Translations under genes and position numbers: made by a program
Shown here: positions 1 to 5,611 of the stretch, piece after piece
Layout: each line of letters begins with the position of its first letter
Position numbering within the stretch: the stretch's first letter is position 1
The notes under the pieces: model-generated
Told to the model about the DNA's origin: nothing
Databases searched by the model: none
The model's input: only the letters and a program-made list of their open reading frames with translations
Origin: Candidatus Babeliales bacterium
GTDB lineage: Bacteria > Babelota > Babeliae > Babelales > Vermiphilaceae
Assembly (NCBI GenBank): GCA_020053845.1
Contig: JAGVMI010000092.1
Location: 1 to 9,763, forward strand
Length of the DNA: 9,763 nt
Direction: 5' to 3'

Positions 1-758
1 AAATGATTCATGAGGTAGAGTGAGCGTGACTTCTCTTGATGGGCATACGATTCTGCGCGCTCGCGTGCAATGCATTGTTTGCGCAATGTGGCGTACCCAG
101 ATTCAATGATCTCATCCCATAGGTACATAAAGGGGTGGGCATCGCTGATGGGAGTTCCTGACTTATTTTCATTGAAGATCACAAGCCGCTTATTGTGCCC
201 CTGCATCCATGCGATGGTGGGCCATGCGCTTTCATGCTTTTTTTTGAAAATGAGCGGGCTTAATCCAGGGATTGCCTGTATTTCAGTACTCAAGCGGTCA
301 TTGGGGACATAATTTTCAAGAAAGAGGGTAACAATCTCATGCGGATGGTCGATAAGCCAATCGCGCAGCACGATAAGTGTTTGGCCCAGGGTTTGATAGG
401 CAGGGGCATGGCCGCGTAGGGCGCGCATCCCTTCGCCAATGCTGCGCTGAAAAGCAAGCACCGCATGTGTGCCTCCATGGCAAAGAACTACTGAGCCTTT
501 ATGCACGTAGGTATCGAGCATAAACCCGCGCACCCCCAGGGCGAGCTGATCGGCAACCGATAGGTTTTGCTGCCGGCACCAGTGCCAGCCTTCTGCCTTA
601 CTCGCAAAGGCATTGTGGGCAGTTAAAAAACAGACCTCATGATAATGCTTGCGATTATCGGGGAGAATCCAGGATTCGCGCGGCATTTTTGCCTGCGCGT
701 GTGCACAGAATATGAGTATTGCAAGCGCGCGTATGCGCGTGTACACAAATCGCTTCAC
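1..758 (-). CDS. Secreted PI-PLC X-domain-like phosphodiesterase, partial (3' end off the left edge)
   Basis: The visible 252 codons begin at GTG 758, after AAGGGG six bases upstream; no ATG lies in a sensible place. Residues 1-23 form a signal peptide ending AHAQA, so the enzyme is exported. The rest fits the phospholipase C X-domain TIM barrel: LTAHNAF carries His48-Asn49, GVRGFMLDTY carries Arg77 and Asp82, VVLCHGGT carries the second catalytic-type His94, and TLFLENY carries Glu148. In eukaryotic PLC-delta the first His is followed by a Ca-binding Asn, and Asp and Glu ligands occur at the positions of Asp82 and Glu148, so the set looks closer to Ca-dependent PLCs than to Bacillus PI-PLC. 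The PLC-delta Glu in the ELD motif is Met80 here. A YLMNHF stretch close to the edge fits bacterial PLC-like proteins. Expected chemistry is cleavage of a phosphoinositide-type phosphodiester; the real substrate is unknown. It diverges from efp, and I see no convincing promoter for it. Confidence 0.85.
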   Translation of the reverse strand, partial: MKRFVYTRIRALAILIFCAHAQAKMPRESWILPDNRKHYHEVCFLTAHNAFASKAEGWHWCRQQNLSVADQLALGVRGFMLDTYVHKGSVVLCHGGTHAVLAFQRSIGEGMRALRGHAPAYQTLGQTLIVLRDWLIDHPHEIVTLFLENYVPNDRLSTEIQAIPGLSPLIFKKKHESAWPTIAWMQGHNKRLVIFNENKSGTPISDAHPFMYLWDEIIESGYATLRKQCIARERAESYAHQEKSRSLYLMNH

Positions 759-872
759 CGTATTCCCCTTAACCCTACACTCCACTTTAGCAATTATTTA
801 TTCAGATTGTAAATATTGATGGGTTTTATACGCAAAATAGGAAGATTTGTACCTGCGCAAAGGGGCCTCGCA

Positions 873-900
873 TTGCTTTTTTCTGCCATTTTCCTATTCT
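873..900 (+). promoter_or_regulatory. Candidate sigma-70-type promoter of efp-nusB
   Basis: TTGCTT (873-878) and TATTCT (895-900) are separated by 16 bases. Transcription would start near 907 and leave a leader of about 45 bases before the GTG of efp. It lies inside the frame that extends upstream from efp, which argues that the extension is not coding. Only part of each hexamer matches consensus. Confidence 0.4.
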
Positions 901-950
901 TAAAAGAAGGCAAGGTCTGCGCAAATTCAGTCTTTCAAAAAGGACATTTC

Positions 951-1517
951 GTGATAGCAACCACCGATTTCCGCAAGGGCGCTAAAATCTTATTCCGTGA
1001 TGAGCCGTACATGGTCGTTGACTATATGCACGTAAAACCTGGAAAAGGTGGGGCATTTGTTAAAACCAAGATGAAAAATATGATCACCGGCCTCATGCAC
1101 GAAGAAACATTCCGCTCGGGCGAAAAGTTCCCTGATCCGGGCCTTGAATATCGCGAAATGCAGTACCTCTATGAAGATGGCGGACTCTATAACTTCATGG
1201 ATCAAGAGTCATACGAGCAGGTTGCTTTTGATAAAGAGCAAATCAGCGAAGCGCTTGATTATCTTAAAGAACAAACCACATTCAACATTATGTACTTCAA
1301 GGGCAGGCCAATAGCCGTTACTCCTCCTATGTTTATGGAGCTTGAAGTGCGTGAAACACCCCCTGGTGTTAAAGGCGATACAGCTCAAGGCGCCGGCAAC
1401 AAGCCTGCAACTCTTGAAACGGGGCTTGTGGTACAAGTACCACTCTTTGTGAATGAAGGTGACAAGGTGAAGGTGGATACGCGTGATGGCAAGTATATCG
1501 AACGCGTGCAGAAGTAA
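951..1517 (+). CDS. efp: Translation elongation factor P
   Basis: EF-P binds between the P and E sites of the ribosome and helps form peptide bonds at polyproline stretches. The 188-residue product has the full three-domain length of the family. The N-terminal KOW-like domain starts ATTDFRKGAKILF and contains the conserved loop VKPGKGGAF. Its tip Lys32 matches the residue that is modified in many bacteria. The central OB domain covers roughly residues 65-125, and the C-terminal OB domain ends with the signature GLVVQVPLFVNEGDKVKVDT followed by RDGKYIERV. I place the start at GTG 951 because homologues begin about there and AAAAGGA lies just upstream. The frame stays open to GTG or ATG codons near 816, but those 45 codons match no EF-P domain. 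The nusB gene follows after 24 bases in the same direction. Confidence 0.96.
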   Translation: MIATTDFRKGAKILFRDEPYMVVDYMHVKPGKGGAFVKTKMKNMITGLMHEETFRSGEKFPDPGLEYREMQYLYEDGGLYNFMDQESYEQVAFDKEQISEALDYLKEQTTFNIMYFKGRPIAVTPPMFMELEVRETPPGVKGDTAQGAGNKPATLETGLVVQVPLFVNEGDKVKVDTRDGKYIERVQK

Positions 1518-1541
1518 ATTAGGGCGGTTACGGGGGCGACA

Positions 1542-2102
1542 ATGATGACAACACCACACGAAATGAACGAGACATCAAACGACGAGCAGCGTACGCTTTC
1601 GTACGATGATTTAACGCGCCGTGATGTGCGTGCATTGATATTCCATCTCCTTTATGCGATGGAAGCATTCAACTATGAAGACACACTCGAATCAATTGTA
1701 GATAACTACAATGCTGGCTTTGAGCTTTCTATTTCCTGGAATAGTGAAGTATTCAAGACGGTGCAAGCAGTAGTCAACGAGCGAGAAGAGCTTGATGAAA
1801 TGTATAAGCCATTGCTTACTAACTGGCGCTTTGATCGCATTGGAGTAAGCACAAAGCTTATTTTGCGCTTTGCACTCTGGGAGCTCAAGCATTCAACAAC
1901 TGATCCGCGCATTATCATCAATGAAGCGGTAGAACTTGCTAAATGCTTTGCCGAAGATGATGCATATCGTTTTATCAATGGTATTCTTGATCGTCTTGCT
2001 CATAGTATGGGCCGCGTGACCATTGAACAAGCAGCACAGCCAGAACAATCAGCAGAAACATCATGCAGCGATGTATCAGATGACGATAGCACGATAAACT
2101 AG
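1542..2102 (+). CDS. nusB: Transcription antitermination factor NusB
   Basis: NusB is an all-helical RNA-binding protein. With NusE (S10) it binds boxA in rRNA leaders and supports processive antitermination. The arginine-rich first helix is visible at TRRDVRALIFHLLYAMEAF (residues 25-43). The family's C-terminal signature is at residues 125-152, IINEAVELAKCFAEDDAYRF followed by INGILDRL. At 186 residues it is longer than the usual 130-150: about 24 polar residues precede the first helix, and a tail of about 34 residues rich in Gln, Ser and Asp follows the last one. The start is ATG 1542 or the adjacent ATG 1545, after GGGGG at 1532-1536. It is co-transcribed with efp, and an intrinsic terminator follows. 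Confidence 0.94.
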   Translation: MMTTPHEMNETSNDEQRTLSYDDLTRRDVRALIFHLLYAMEAFNYEDTLESIVDNYNAGFELSISWNSEVFKTVQAVVNEREELDEMYKPLLTNWRFDRIGVSTKLILRFALWELKHSTTDPRIIINEAVELAKCFAEDDAYRFINGILDRLAHSMGRVTIEQAAQPEQSAETSCSDVSDDDSTIN

Positions 2103-2128
2103 TGCACTTAATCTAAGCTACACGAAAC

Positions 2129-2164
2129 AAGGGGGATGCCTTTTATGGGTGCCCCCTTTTTTAT
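2129..2164 (+). terminator. Intrinsic terminator after nusB
   Basis: AAGGGGG pairs with CCCCCTT around a partly paired interior (atgcc-ttttat-gggtg), followed by six T residues at 2157-2162. The arms are short but GC-rich, and the site lies 26 bases past the nusB stop. Confidence 0.8.
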
Positions 2165-2232
2165 TTGCGCTTGCAGGCGTACGAGATCATACTAGGTTTG
2201 ACTTTTAACTTCACGTTACAAGGAGCTTAATT

Positions 2233-2691
2233 ATGTCTATGGATCATGATGATATGCCATCGCAAACTGAGCTATATGTACGTTTCTTACTTGATGTAGC
2301 GGATGAGGAGCAGCTCTCTGCACTACTCCTAGAAAAGCAGCATGAACTTATGCAGATTGAGCAGCAGGGCGCATATGATAGCGCGCGTGCCATAGTATGG
2401 CATGCATTGAAGTTCATGCCCTACGCAATTGCTTGTGTTGCGCTCTCTGCGGCGCTCAATTATGGCTTATATACACTGCTTATGGGCAGTGCAGTGCCGT
2501 TGATGGTAAGCATTACCCTTGCTATTGTGATAATTGCTGCAGAATGTGCGGTGCTTTTGAGCTTATGGCACCATGTATTCAGCCATAAATATAAGATTGC
2601 ACGGCGCTGGGCAGATATTCATTTTCTTAACCATCAGCTAGTACTCAAGCATATTCTCGAGCGCATGAAAGAATCTTCGCATACGCGTTAA
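2233..2691 (+). CDS. Two-helix membrane protein without signal peptide, unknown function
   Basis: This 152-residue protein matches no family I recognise. AAGGAG at 2220-2225 with seven-base spacing fixes the start at ATG 2233. The N-terminal 60 residues are acidic and helical with no signal peptide. Two hydrophobic helices follow at about 62-84 and 88-112, separated by a tight turn around GSAVP. A basic helical tail (HKYKIARRW, then HILERMKES) comes after. The positive tail favours both ends in the cytoplasm, with a helical hairpin in the membrane. A bilobed hydrophobic domain with soluble ends resembles the layout of chlamydial Inc proteins, but that is a topology resemblance only. Downstream lies the 11-bp repeat array that precedes the next gene. 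It is the only small protein in the block without a cleavable-looking leader. Confidence 0.82.
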   Translation: MSMDHDDMPSQTELYVRFLLDVADEEQLSALLLEKQHELMQIEQQGAYDSARAIVWHALKFMPYAIACVALSAALNYGLYTLLMGSAVPLMVSITLAIVIIAAECAVLLSLWHHVFSHKYKIARRWADIHFLNHQLVLKHILERMKESSHTR

Positions 2692-2706
2692 TTGCTTTAC
2701 TCGTGT

Positions 2707-2744
2707 GTTATCGGCAGTAAAAATAGTTTTGCTATGCCGATAAC
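2707..2744 (+). repeat. Inverted repeat GTTATCGGCA / TGCCGATAAC
   Basis: GTTATCGGCA (2707-2716) is the exact inverse of TGCCGATAAC (2735-2744). Inside it GTAAAA can pair with TTTTGC (one G-U pair) around a small loop, giving a long hairpin in RNA. No T-run follows, so it is not a standard terminator. It starts 15 bases after the stop of the upstream gene. The left arm can pair equally well with each later copy in the adjoining tandem array. Confidence 0.75.
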
Positions 2745-2788
2745 ATGCCGATAACGTGCCGATAACGTGCCGATAACGTGCCGATAAA
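2734..2788 (+). repeat. Tandem array of five 11-bp units (RTGCCGATAAC)
   Basis: Units start at 2734, 2745, 2756, 2767 and 2778. The first two read ATGCCGATAAC, the next two GTGCCGATAAC, and the last ends GATAAA. The 11-bp period is near one DNA helical turn, so all copies face the same side, as in operator or iteron arrays. The array ends directly at the ribosome binding site of the gene at 2802. Replication slippage could create or change the copy number. Whether a protein binds it is unknown. Confidence 0.9.
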
Positions 2789-2799
2789 AAGGATTATCG
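2782..2799 (+). promoter_or_regulatory. Hairpin enclosing the ribosome binding site of the 2802 gene
   Basis: CGATAA (2782-2787, the tail of the last repeat unit) is the inverse of TTATCG (2794-2799), and the loop AAAGGA (2788-2793) is the ribosome binding site. TTATCG can instead pair with CGATAA in any upstream unit, so several alternative structures exist. Regulation of translation is inferred; the stem is AT-rich and short. Confidence 0.5.
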
Positions 2800-2801
2800 C
2801 A

Positions 2802-3326
2802 ATGAAGTACCCATGTTTTATAGTTGCTTCAGGTATTATGCTTTCCAGTTGTTTTGTGTGGGGCATGTTTAATAAGCTACCTGCTGTGGCCGCTTCTCAT
2901 GTAGCGCGCTTTATGCGCTATACACATACGTGTTCACAATCCTCATGCACGCAACATCCGCAGATAGCAAAGCTTGAACATGAATTAAAGCAGCAAAAAG
3001 CAGAGCTCGATTTCAAGAAAGATCATTTTATTGATTGGAGGCTTTTGCGCGATAGCGTTGGTCTTGCGGGGGGATTAGGCGCTGCAATAGTTGTTCCTAT
3101 AGGTACGCATATTTATACCAACAATTTAGGATTGAGTGGTGGCTTAGCATTGGCGGAAGCACTCACGCTGTGGGGAGGATGCTTGTATTTCCATCTCAAA
3201 GAAGAAGACATAACTAATCGCGAACAGGATGTTGAACAATTGCAGCGCACGCTTGCGGAGCATCAGAAAAATCGCCTTGAGCAATTACAAAAAGAGGCGA
3301 GCGAGCGTATACTTGATACCAAGTAA
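2802..3326 (+). CDS. Signal-peptide protein with coiled coils flanking a glycine-rich hydrophobic hairpin
   Basis: No family is recognised for this 174-residue product. I choose ATG 2802, which places AAAGGA nine bases upstream and a basic Met-Lys start on the leader. An in-frame GTG at 2778 lies within the repeat array and has no ribosome binding site. The leader holds LSSC (Leu14 to Cys17), which fits a lipobox, so this could be a lipoprotein; cleavage before Met22 is the alternative. Residues about 54-75 are a charged helix. Two hydrophobic stretches, about 85-104 and 109-131, are rich in Gly and Ala and separated by IYTNN. Residues 132-172 form a strongly charged coiled coil (EEDITNREQDVEQLQRTLAE). 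A symmetric terminator follows. The layout suggests a membrane-inserting hairpin held between helical arms. Confidence 0.8.
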   Translation: MKYPCFIVASGIMLSSCFVWGMFNKLPAVAASHVARFMRYTHTCSQSSCTQHPQIAKLEHELKQQKAELDFKKDHFIDWRLLRDSVGLAGGLGAAIVVPIGTHIYTNNLGLSGGLALAEALTLWGGCLYFHLKEEDITNREQDVEQLQRTLAEHQKNRLEQLQKEASERILDTK

Positions 3327-3349
3327 TTGCTACACATTTGTACATCACT

Positions 3350-3381
3350 AAAAAAGGAGTGCGTTACGTACTCCTTTTTTT
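3350..3381 (+). terminator. Symmetric intrinsic terminator
   Basis: AAAAAAGGAGTGCG pairs with CGTACTCCTTTTTT (one G-U) around the loop TTA. The A-run and T-run on either side let it act in both directions. It starts 24 bases after the 2802-3326 gene, and the next gene begins only 21 bases past it, so that gene needs read-through or a promoter I cannot see. Confidence 0.85.
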
Positions 3382-3401
3382 AATGCGCAAAAGGGTAATG
3401 C

Positions 3402-3887
3402 ATGTATGATATCTTGCTTGCGCGACGCATCATATGCGCCGTACTTCTATCTTTCATCACCGTGCAGAGCGCAGCTCATGAAACGCCTGCACAATACGAA
3501 TTACAACAAATAACTCTGCCTGAGATTATTCATCCATTAGCTGAGCCATCACATCAACTGCCTAATGCGGCTATGGGGCTGCTCAGTACGCTGGCAACGT
3601 ACAGTACGATAAGCTGTGGGCCAGTATCATGTAGTGTACCCGCGATTGTTGGAGTAGCTTATTACGTGTATCAGTGGTGGAAACATCGCAAGTGTGCTCA
3701 ACCTGCAAATCTTGCCGAATTGACACATGATACACAGCAATCATCCATAACAGATGCTGATTCCAATTCTACACAGCGCAGTCCGCATGAGCATGTGCAA
3801 CAATTAGTACATAAGCACAGCAAGAAAGTGTATGCCGTTTACACTATTTGTTGGGCGAAGGTTTGTGTAAAAGCACCTGTGGCGTAG
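3402..3887 (+). CDS. Exported protein with a central hydrophobic segment, unknown function
   Basis: This 161-residue product matches no known family. ATG 3402 follows AAAAGGG with a six-base gap. The leader MYDILLARRIICAVLLSFIT ends near QSAA and probably cleaves before His26 or Glu27; it lacks the mature-start Met seen in most of its neighbours. Residues 27-56 are proline-rich. Residues 57-92 are hydrophobic with two cysteines (Cys72, Cys77) and end in YYVYQWW followed by KHRK, a likely membrane anchor with a basic stop. Residues 100-145 are Ser, Thr, Gln and His rich and look disordered. The last 20 residues are again fairly hydrophobic with two cysteines. Its stop lies 15 bases from the convergent stop of the minus-strand gene, with no terminator between them. 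Confidence 0.72.
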   Translation: MYDILLARRIICAVLLSFITVQSAAHETPAQYELQQITLPEIIHPLAEPSHQLPNAAMGLLSTLATYSTISCGPVSCSVPAIVGVAYYVYQWWKHRKCAQPANLAELTHDTQQSSITDADSNSTQRSPHEHVQQLVHKHSKKVYAVYTICWAKVCVKAPVA

Positions 3888-3901
3888 AAAGAAATAGAGA
3901 G

Positions 3902-4291
3902 TTATGGTTCTTGAAAGCGAGAAAGGTATTTTCCGTGATAGGGATCGCAACAAGGCCTGTGCATTAAGGGTACTGTTCTGCCACATCCTACGCATGGTAT
4001 GCATAAATGGGCTTCTTGTGATTGTCTTGGGTATGCTAATGCAAGCTGTTGCTGCCGGAGAATTAACTGTCTGGTCAACTCTTGCTCAAGATATTCTAGG
4101 CCTAAAGATTCGCTATCTTCGTTGCTATACGAGCTATTATCATTGTCAGCGCTCAGAGATTCATACACCATCTGTGGCCCAACAGTCTGCCGTTGCTGTG
4201 AAGCAGATGTACCAGCTTCCTCATCATGCATGGCGTACATTATTATGGGCGTACATACCGCGTAAAATACCAATTTTTTGATGTGCAACAT
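3902..4291 (-). CDS. Exported Cys/His-rich protein with a degenerate RING-like tail
   Basis: I choose ATG 4291 (129 residues) because AGGA lies seven bases upstream; the in-frame ATG at 4297 sits directly on that site. The leader MLHIKKLVFYAVCTPIIMYA cleaves before Met21, the pattern of the neighbouring exported proteins. Residues 22-65 are acidic and Ser/Asn rich, and residues 66-88 form a Gln/Leu helix. The tail has Cys97, Cys100 and Cys103, then PCCDPYHGKYLSRF with Cys114, Cys115 and His119. This lines up with the CxHxFHxxCLxxW core of RING-H2 fingers, but the first His is Asp, the next Cys is Tyr122, and the second half of the finger is absent. A plus-strand frame of similar length (3904-4281) overlaps it. 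I prefer the minus strand for its ribosome binding site, leader and Cys/His pattern. Confidence 0.68.
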   Translation of the reverse strand: MLHIKKLVFYAVCTPIIMYAMHDEEAGTSASQQRQTVGPQMVYESLSADNDNSSYSNEDSESLGLEYLEQELTRQLILRQQQLALAYPRQSQEAHLCIPCVGCGRTVPLMHRPCCDPYHGKYLSRFQEP

Positions 4292-4349
4292 TACCATTTC
4301 CTATGCTCGAGTGTTGAATTGTATGGGGGATAAGATAGCAGAATACGTG

Positions 4350-4442
4350 CTGCTGTACATGCTTTTGCAAGGGTTGCGCTAATCATTGCCATCTTTAATC
4401 AATCGCAGCATACTAAACTCGTTTATAAAAAACGTACAGCAG
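4350..4442. repeat. 9-bp inverted repeat flanking a promoter
   Basis: CTGCTGTAC (4350-4358) is the exact inverse of GTACAGCAG (4434-4442). The arms lie in the intergenic region between two divergent genes and bracket the candidate promoter at 4386-4414. A loop or bidirectional operator is possible; chance is not excluded at this length. Confidence 0.35.
4386..4414 (+). promoter_or_regulatory. Candidate promoter of the 4472 gene
   Basis: TTGCCA (4386-4391, five of six matches) and CATACT (4409-4414, four of six) are exactly 17 bases apart. The start would be near 4421, about 50 bases before ATG 4472. Confidence 0.5.
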
Positions 4443-4471
4443 TAAGAGCAGCGTATATAAAGGTGAGCAGC

Positions 4472-5029
4472 ATGCGTGTAAGCATAATGATAGCAATATT
4501 GTTGGCACATGGTGTTATGAGTGCAATGGATGAAAAGGATAACGGAGCGCTACCCGTATTTGGCGAATTATTGCGCCGGTTATCGCATCATTTAGGATCA
4601 GCAGCACCAAGTATTGTTCACTCTGTTAGTCCATACACAAATGGATGTATCAAATCTCCGTCAGCGCAAACGTTGCAAGAGCATTGTGCTGAGCATGTAG
4701 CAGATCGATTGGATGCGATACATCAGAGCAAGCCAGGCATATTGAGTGCAGCTGCGCAAGCAGGGGCGCTGGCATTAGTGTGTGGCGCTGGAATAGGAAG
4801 TCTGCTATCAGATATGATTCCTGGAGTTGAGTTTATTATTCCCGGCGTAGCGGTGGTGGGTGGGGCATTGTGGGGAGCTGCACAAGCAATTCAAGAGCGC
4901 GAGCAGATGGCAAAGGGCGAAGGATATATTCAGGGCGTTGCCGATGCCGCGGGTATACAGACGGCAGTACAAGAGCTTATGCAAAAAGCTGCCCACCGTA
5001 TGCAAGTTGCGCATGGCAACACAAGATAA
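4472..5029 (+). CDS. Exported glycine-zipper hydrophobic-hairpin protein, paralogue A
   Basis: No family is recognised for this 185-residue product. I choose ATG 4472, with AAAGGTGAG five bases upstream; the in-frame GTG at 4463 lies inside that site. The leader MRVSIMIAILLAHGVMSA cleaves before Met19-Asp20. Residues 25-85 are mixed helix with Cys59 and Cys72. Residues 89-140 are a long hydrophobic region in two lobes with Gly or Ala every few positions, split by SDMIPGVEF. A polar helical tail follows (141-185). Residues 117-141 align with residues 96-121 of the 5165 gene: PGVEFIIP matches PGTDVVTP with identical proline spacing, and both regions end in Gln about 24 residues later. The two genes also share the sequence around the start codon. 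Insertion into a membrane as a helical hairpin is plausible; the target membrane is unknown. Confidence 0.82.
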   Translation: MRVSIMIAILLAHGVMSAMDEKDNGALPVFGELLRRLSHHLGSAAPSIVHSVSPYTNGCIKSPSAQTLQEHCAEHVADRLDAIHQSKPGILSAAAQAGALALVCGAGIGSLLSDMIPGVEFIIPGVAVVGGALWGAAQAIQEREQMAKGEGYIQGVADAAGIQTAVQELMQKAAHRMQVAHGNTR

Positions 5030-5078
5030 AATCTGCACCGTAACTTTTCTTGCTGTGTATTAATTGTGCCGTGCAATT

Positions 5079-5107
5079 TTGCTATCTTAGTACAAATACA
5101 CCATAAT
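5079..5107 (+). promoter_or_regulatory. Candidate promoter of the 5165 gene
   Basis: TTGCTA (5079-5084) and CATAAT (5102-5107, five of six matches) are 17 bases apart. The start would be near 5114, about 50 bases ahead of ATG 5165. A separate TATACT lies further downstream near 5127 without a clear -35. A small imperfect palindrome, AATTGTGCC-GTGCAATT, overlaps the upstream side (5062-5078). Confidence 0.45.
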
Positions 5108-5164
5108 GAAATGCATTAATAGCGTAATATACTAAAAAATAGTTTGCAGTACGAGGTGGATAGC

Positions 5165-5608
5165 ATGCGCATACTGATTATTATGATTATAAGTTTAATG
5201 GCTACCAATGCGTGTGCTATGAGACAAGAGCAGAAATTCATGCTACCCCATCAGAACAATCAACTTCACCTGAACTCCGCTCAAAGTTCGGTAACTGCGG
5301 CTGATAAGCGTGTGTCTGAACAGCTCGACCGGTTATTATATTATACTATTAGGCTGTATAGTGCGTTGGTTAATCCTCAAGATCCTGCTCATATTGTTAC
5401 ACAAGTGGGATTGGGAGTGGTTGCAGGACTGGGAGTCTCGTGTCTGGTTCCTGGTACTGACGTAGTAACGCCCGTGCTTGCAGGTATTGCTGTAGGAACT
5501 TTATCGGCTTTACGCGGAATGTGCCAATCAAGCGATGAGCGCTCTATCAATAGCATTCTTCCACGCGTTGCATCTCTCTCTCATAAGATTGTTGGTAAAC
5601 CTGAGTAA
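5165..5608 (+). CDS. Exported glycine-zipper hydrophobic-hairpin protein, paralogue B
   Basis: The product has 147 residues and matches no named family. ATG 5165 follows GAGGTGGATAGC. An upstream in-frame TTG at 5144 would add seven residues ahead of the leader and overrun that ribosome binding site, so I reject it. The leader MRILIIMIISLMATNACA cleaves before Met19. Residues 20-50 are Gln and Asn rich; residues 50-70 are a helix. Residues 77-117 are hydrophobic and Gly-rich in two lobes around VPGTDVVTP. A short polar tail follows. It is a shorter relative of the 4472 gene, with the same leader type, hairpin and proline spacing. The next gene starts three bases after this stop, so the two are probably translated together. 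Confidence 0.82.
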   Translation: MRILIIMIISLMATNACAMRQEQKFMLPHQNNQLHLNSAQSSVTAADKRVSEQLDRLLYYTIRLYSALVNPQDPAHIVTQVGLGVVAGLGVSCLVPGTDVVTPVLAGIAVGTLSALRGMCQSSDERSINSILPRVASLSHKIVGKPE

Positions 5609-5611
5609 CAC

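Noticed and set aside
816..950. A 45-codon upstream extension of efp that reads like a leader peptide (LALLFSAIFLFL).
   Set aside because: EF-P is cytosolic, family members begin near GTG 951, AAAAGGA precedes that GTG, and a candidate promoter lies inside the extension.
1209..1559. Minus-strand 116-codon frame opposite efp.
   Set aside because: It is a shadow of the highly conserved EF-P coding sequence and has no independent support.
2734..2788. The repeat array as a CRISPR or plasmid iteron origin.
   Set aside because: There are no spacers between units and no cas or rep genes nearby; five short contiguous units ahead of a ribosome binding site fit a regulatory or slippage repeat better.
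3904..4281. Plus-strand frame of 125 codons opposite the 3902-4291 gene, with a hydrophobic stretch after an internal Met.
   Set aside because: Its first ATG has no leader and a poor ribosome binding site; the internal start has none. The minus strand has AGGA spacing, a leader of the local type and a Cys/His motif.
5062..5078. Small palindrome AATTGTGCC-GTGCAATT followed by TTTT as a terminator of the 4472 gene.
   Set aside because: The stem has few strong pairs, relies on G-U pairs, and the T-run is only four bases; it overlaps a better promoter candidate.
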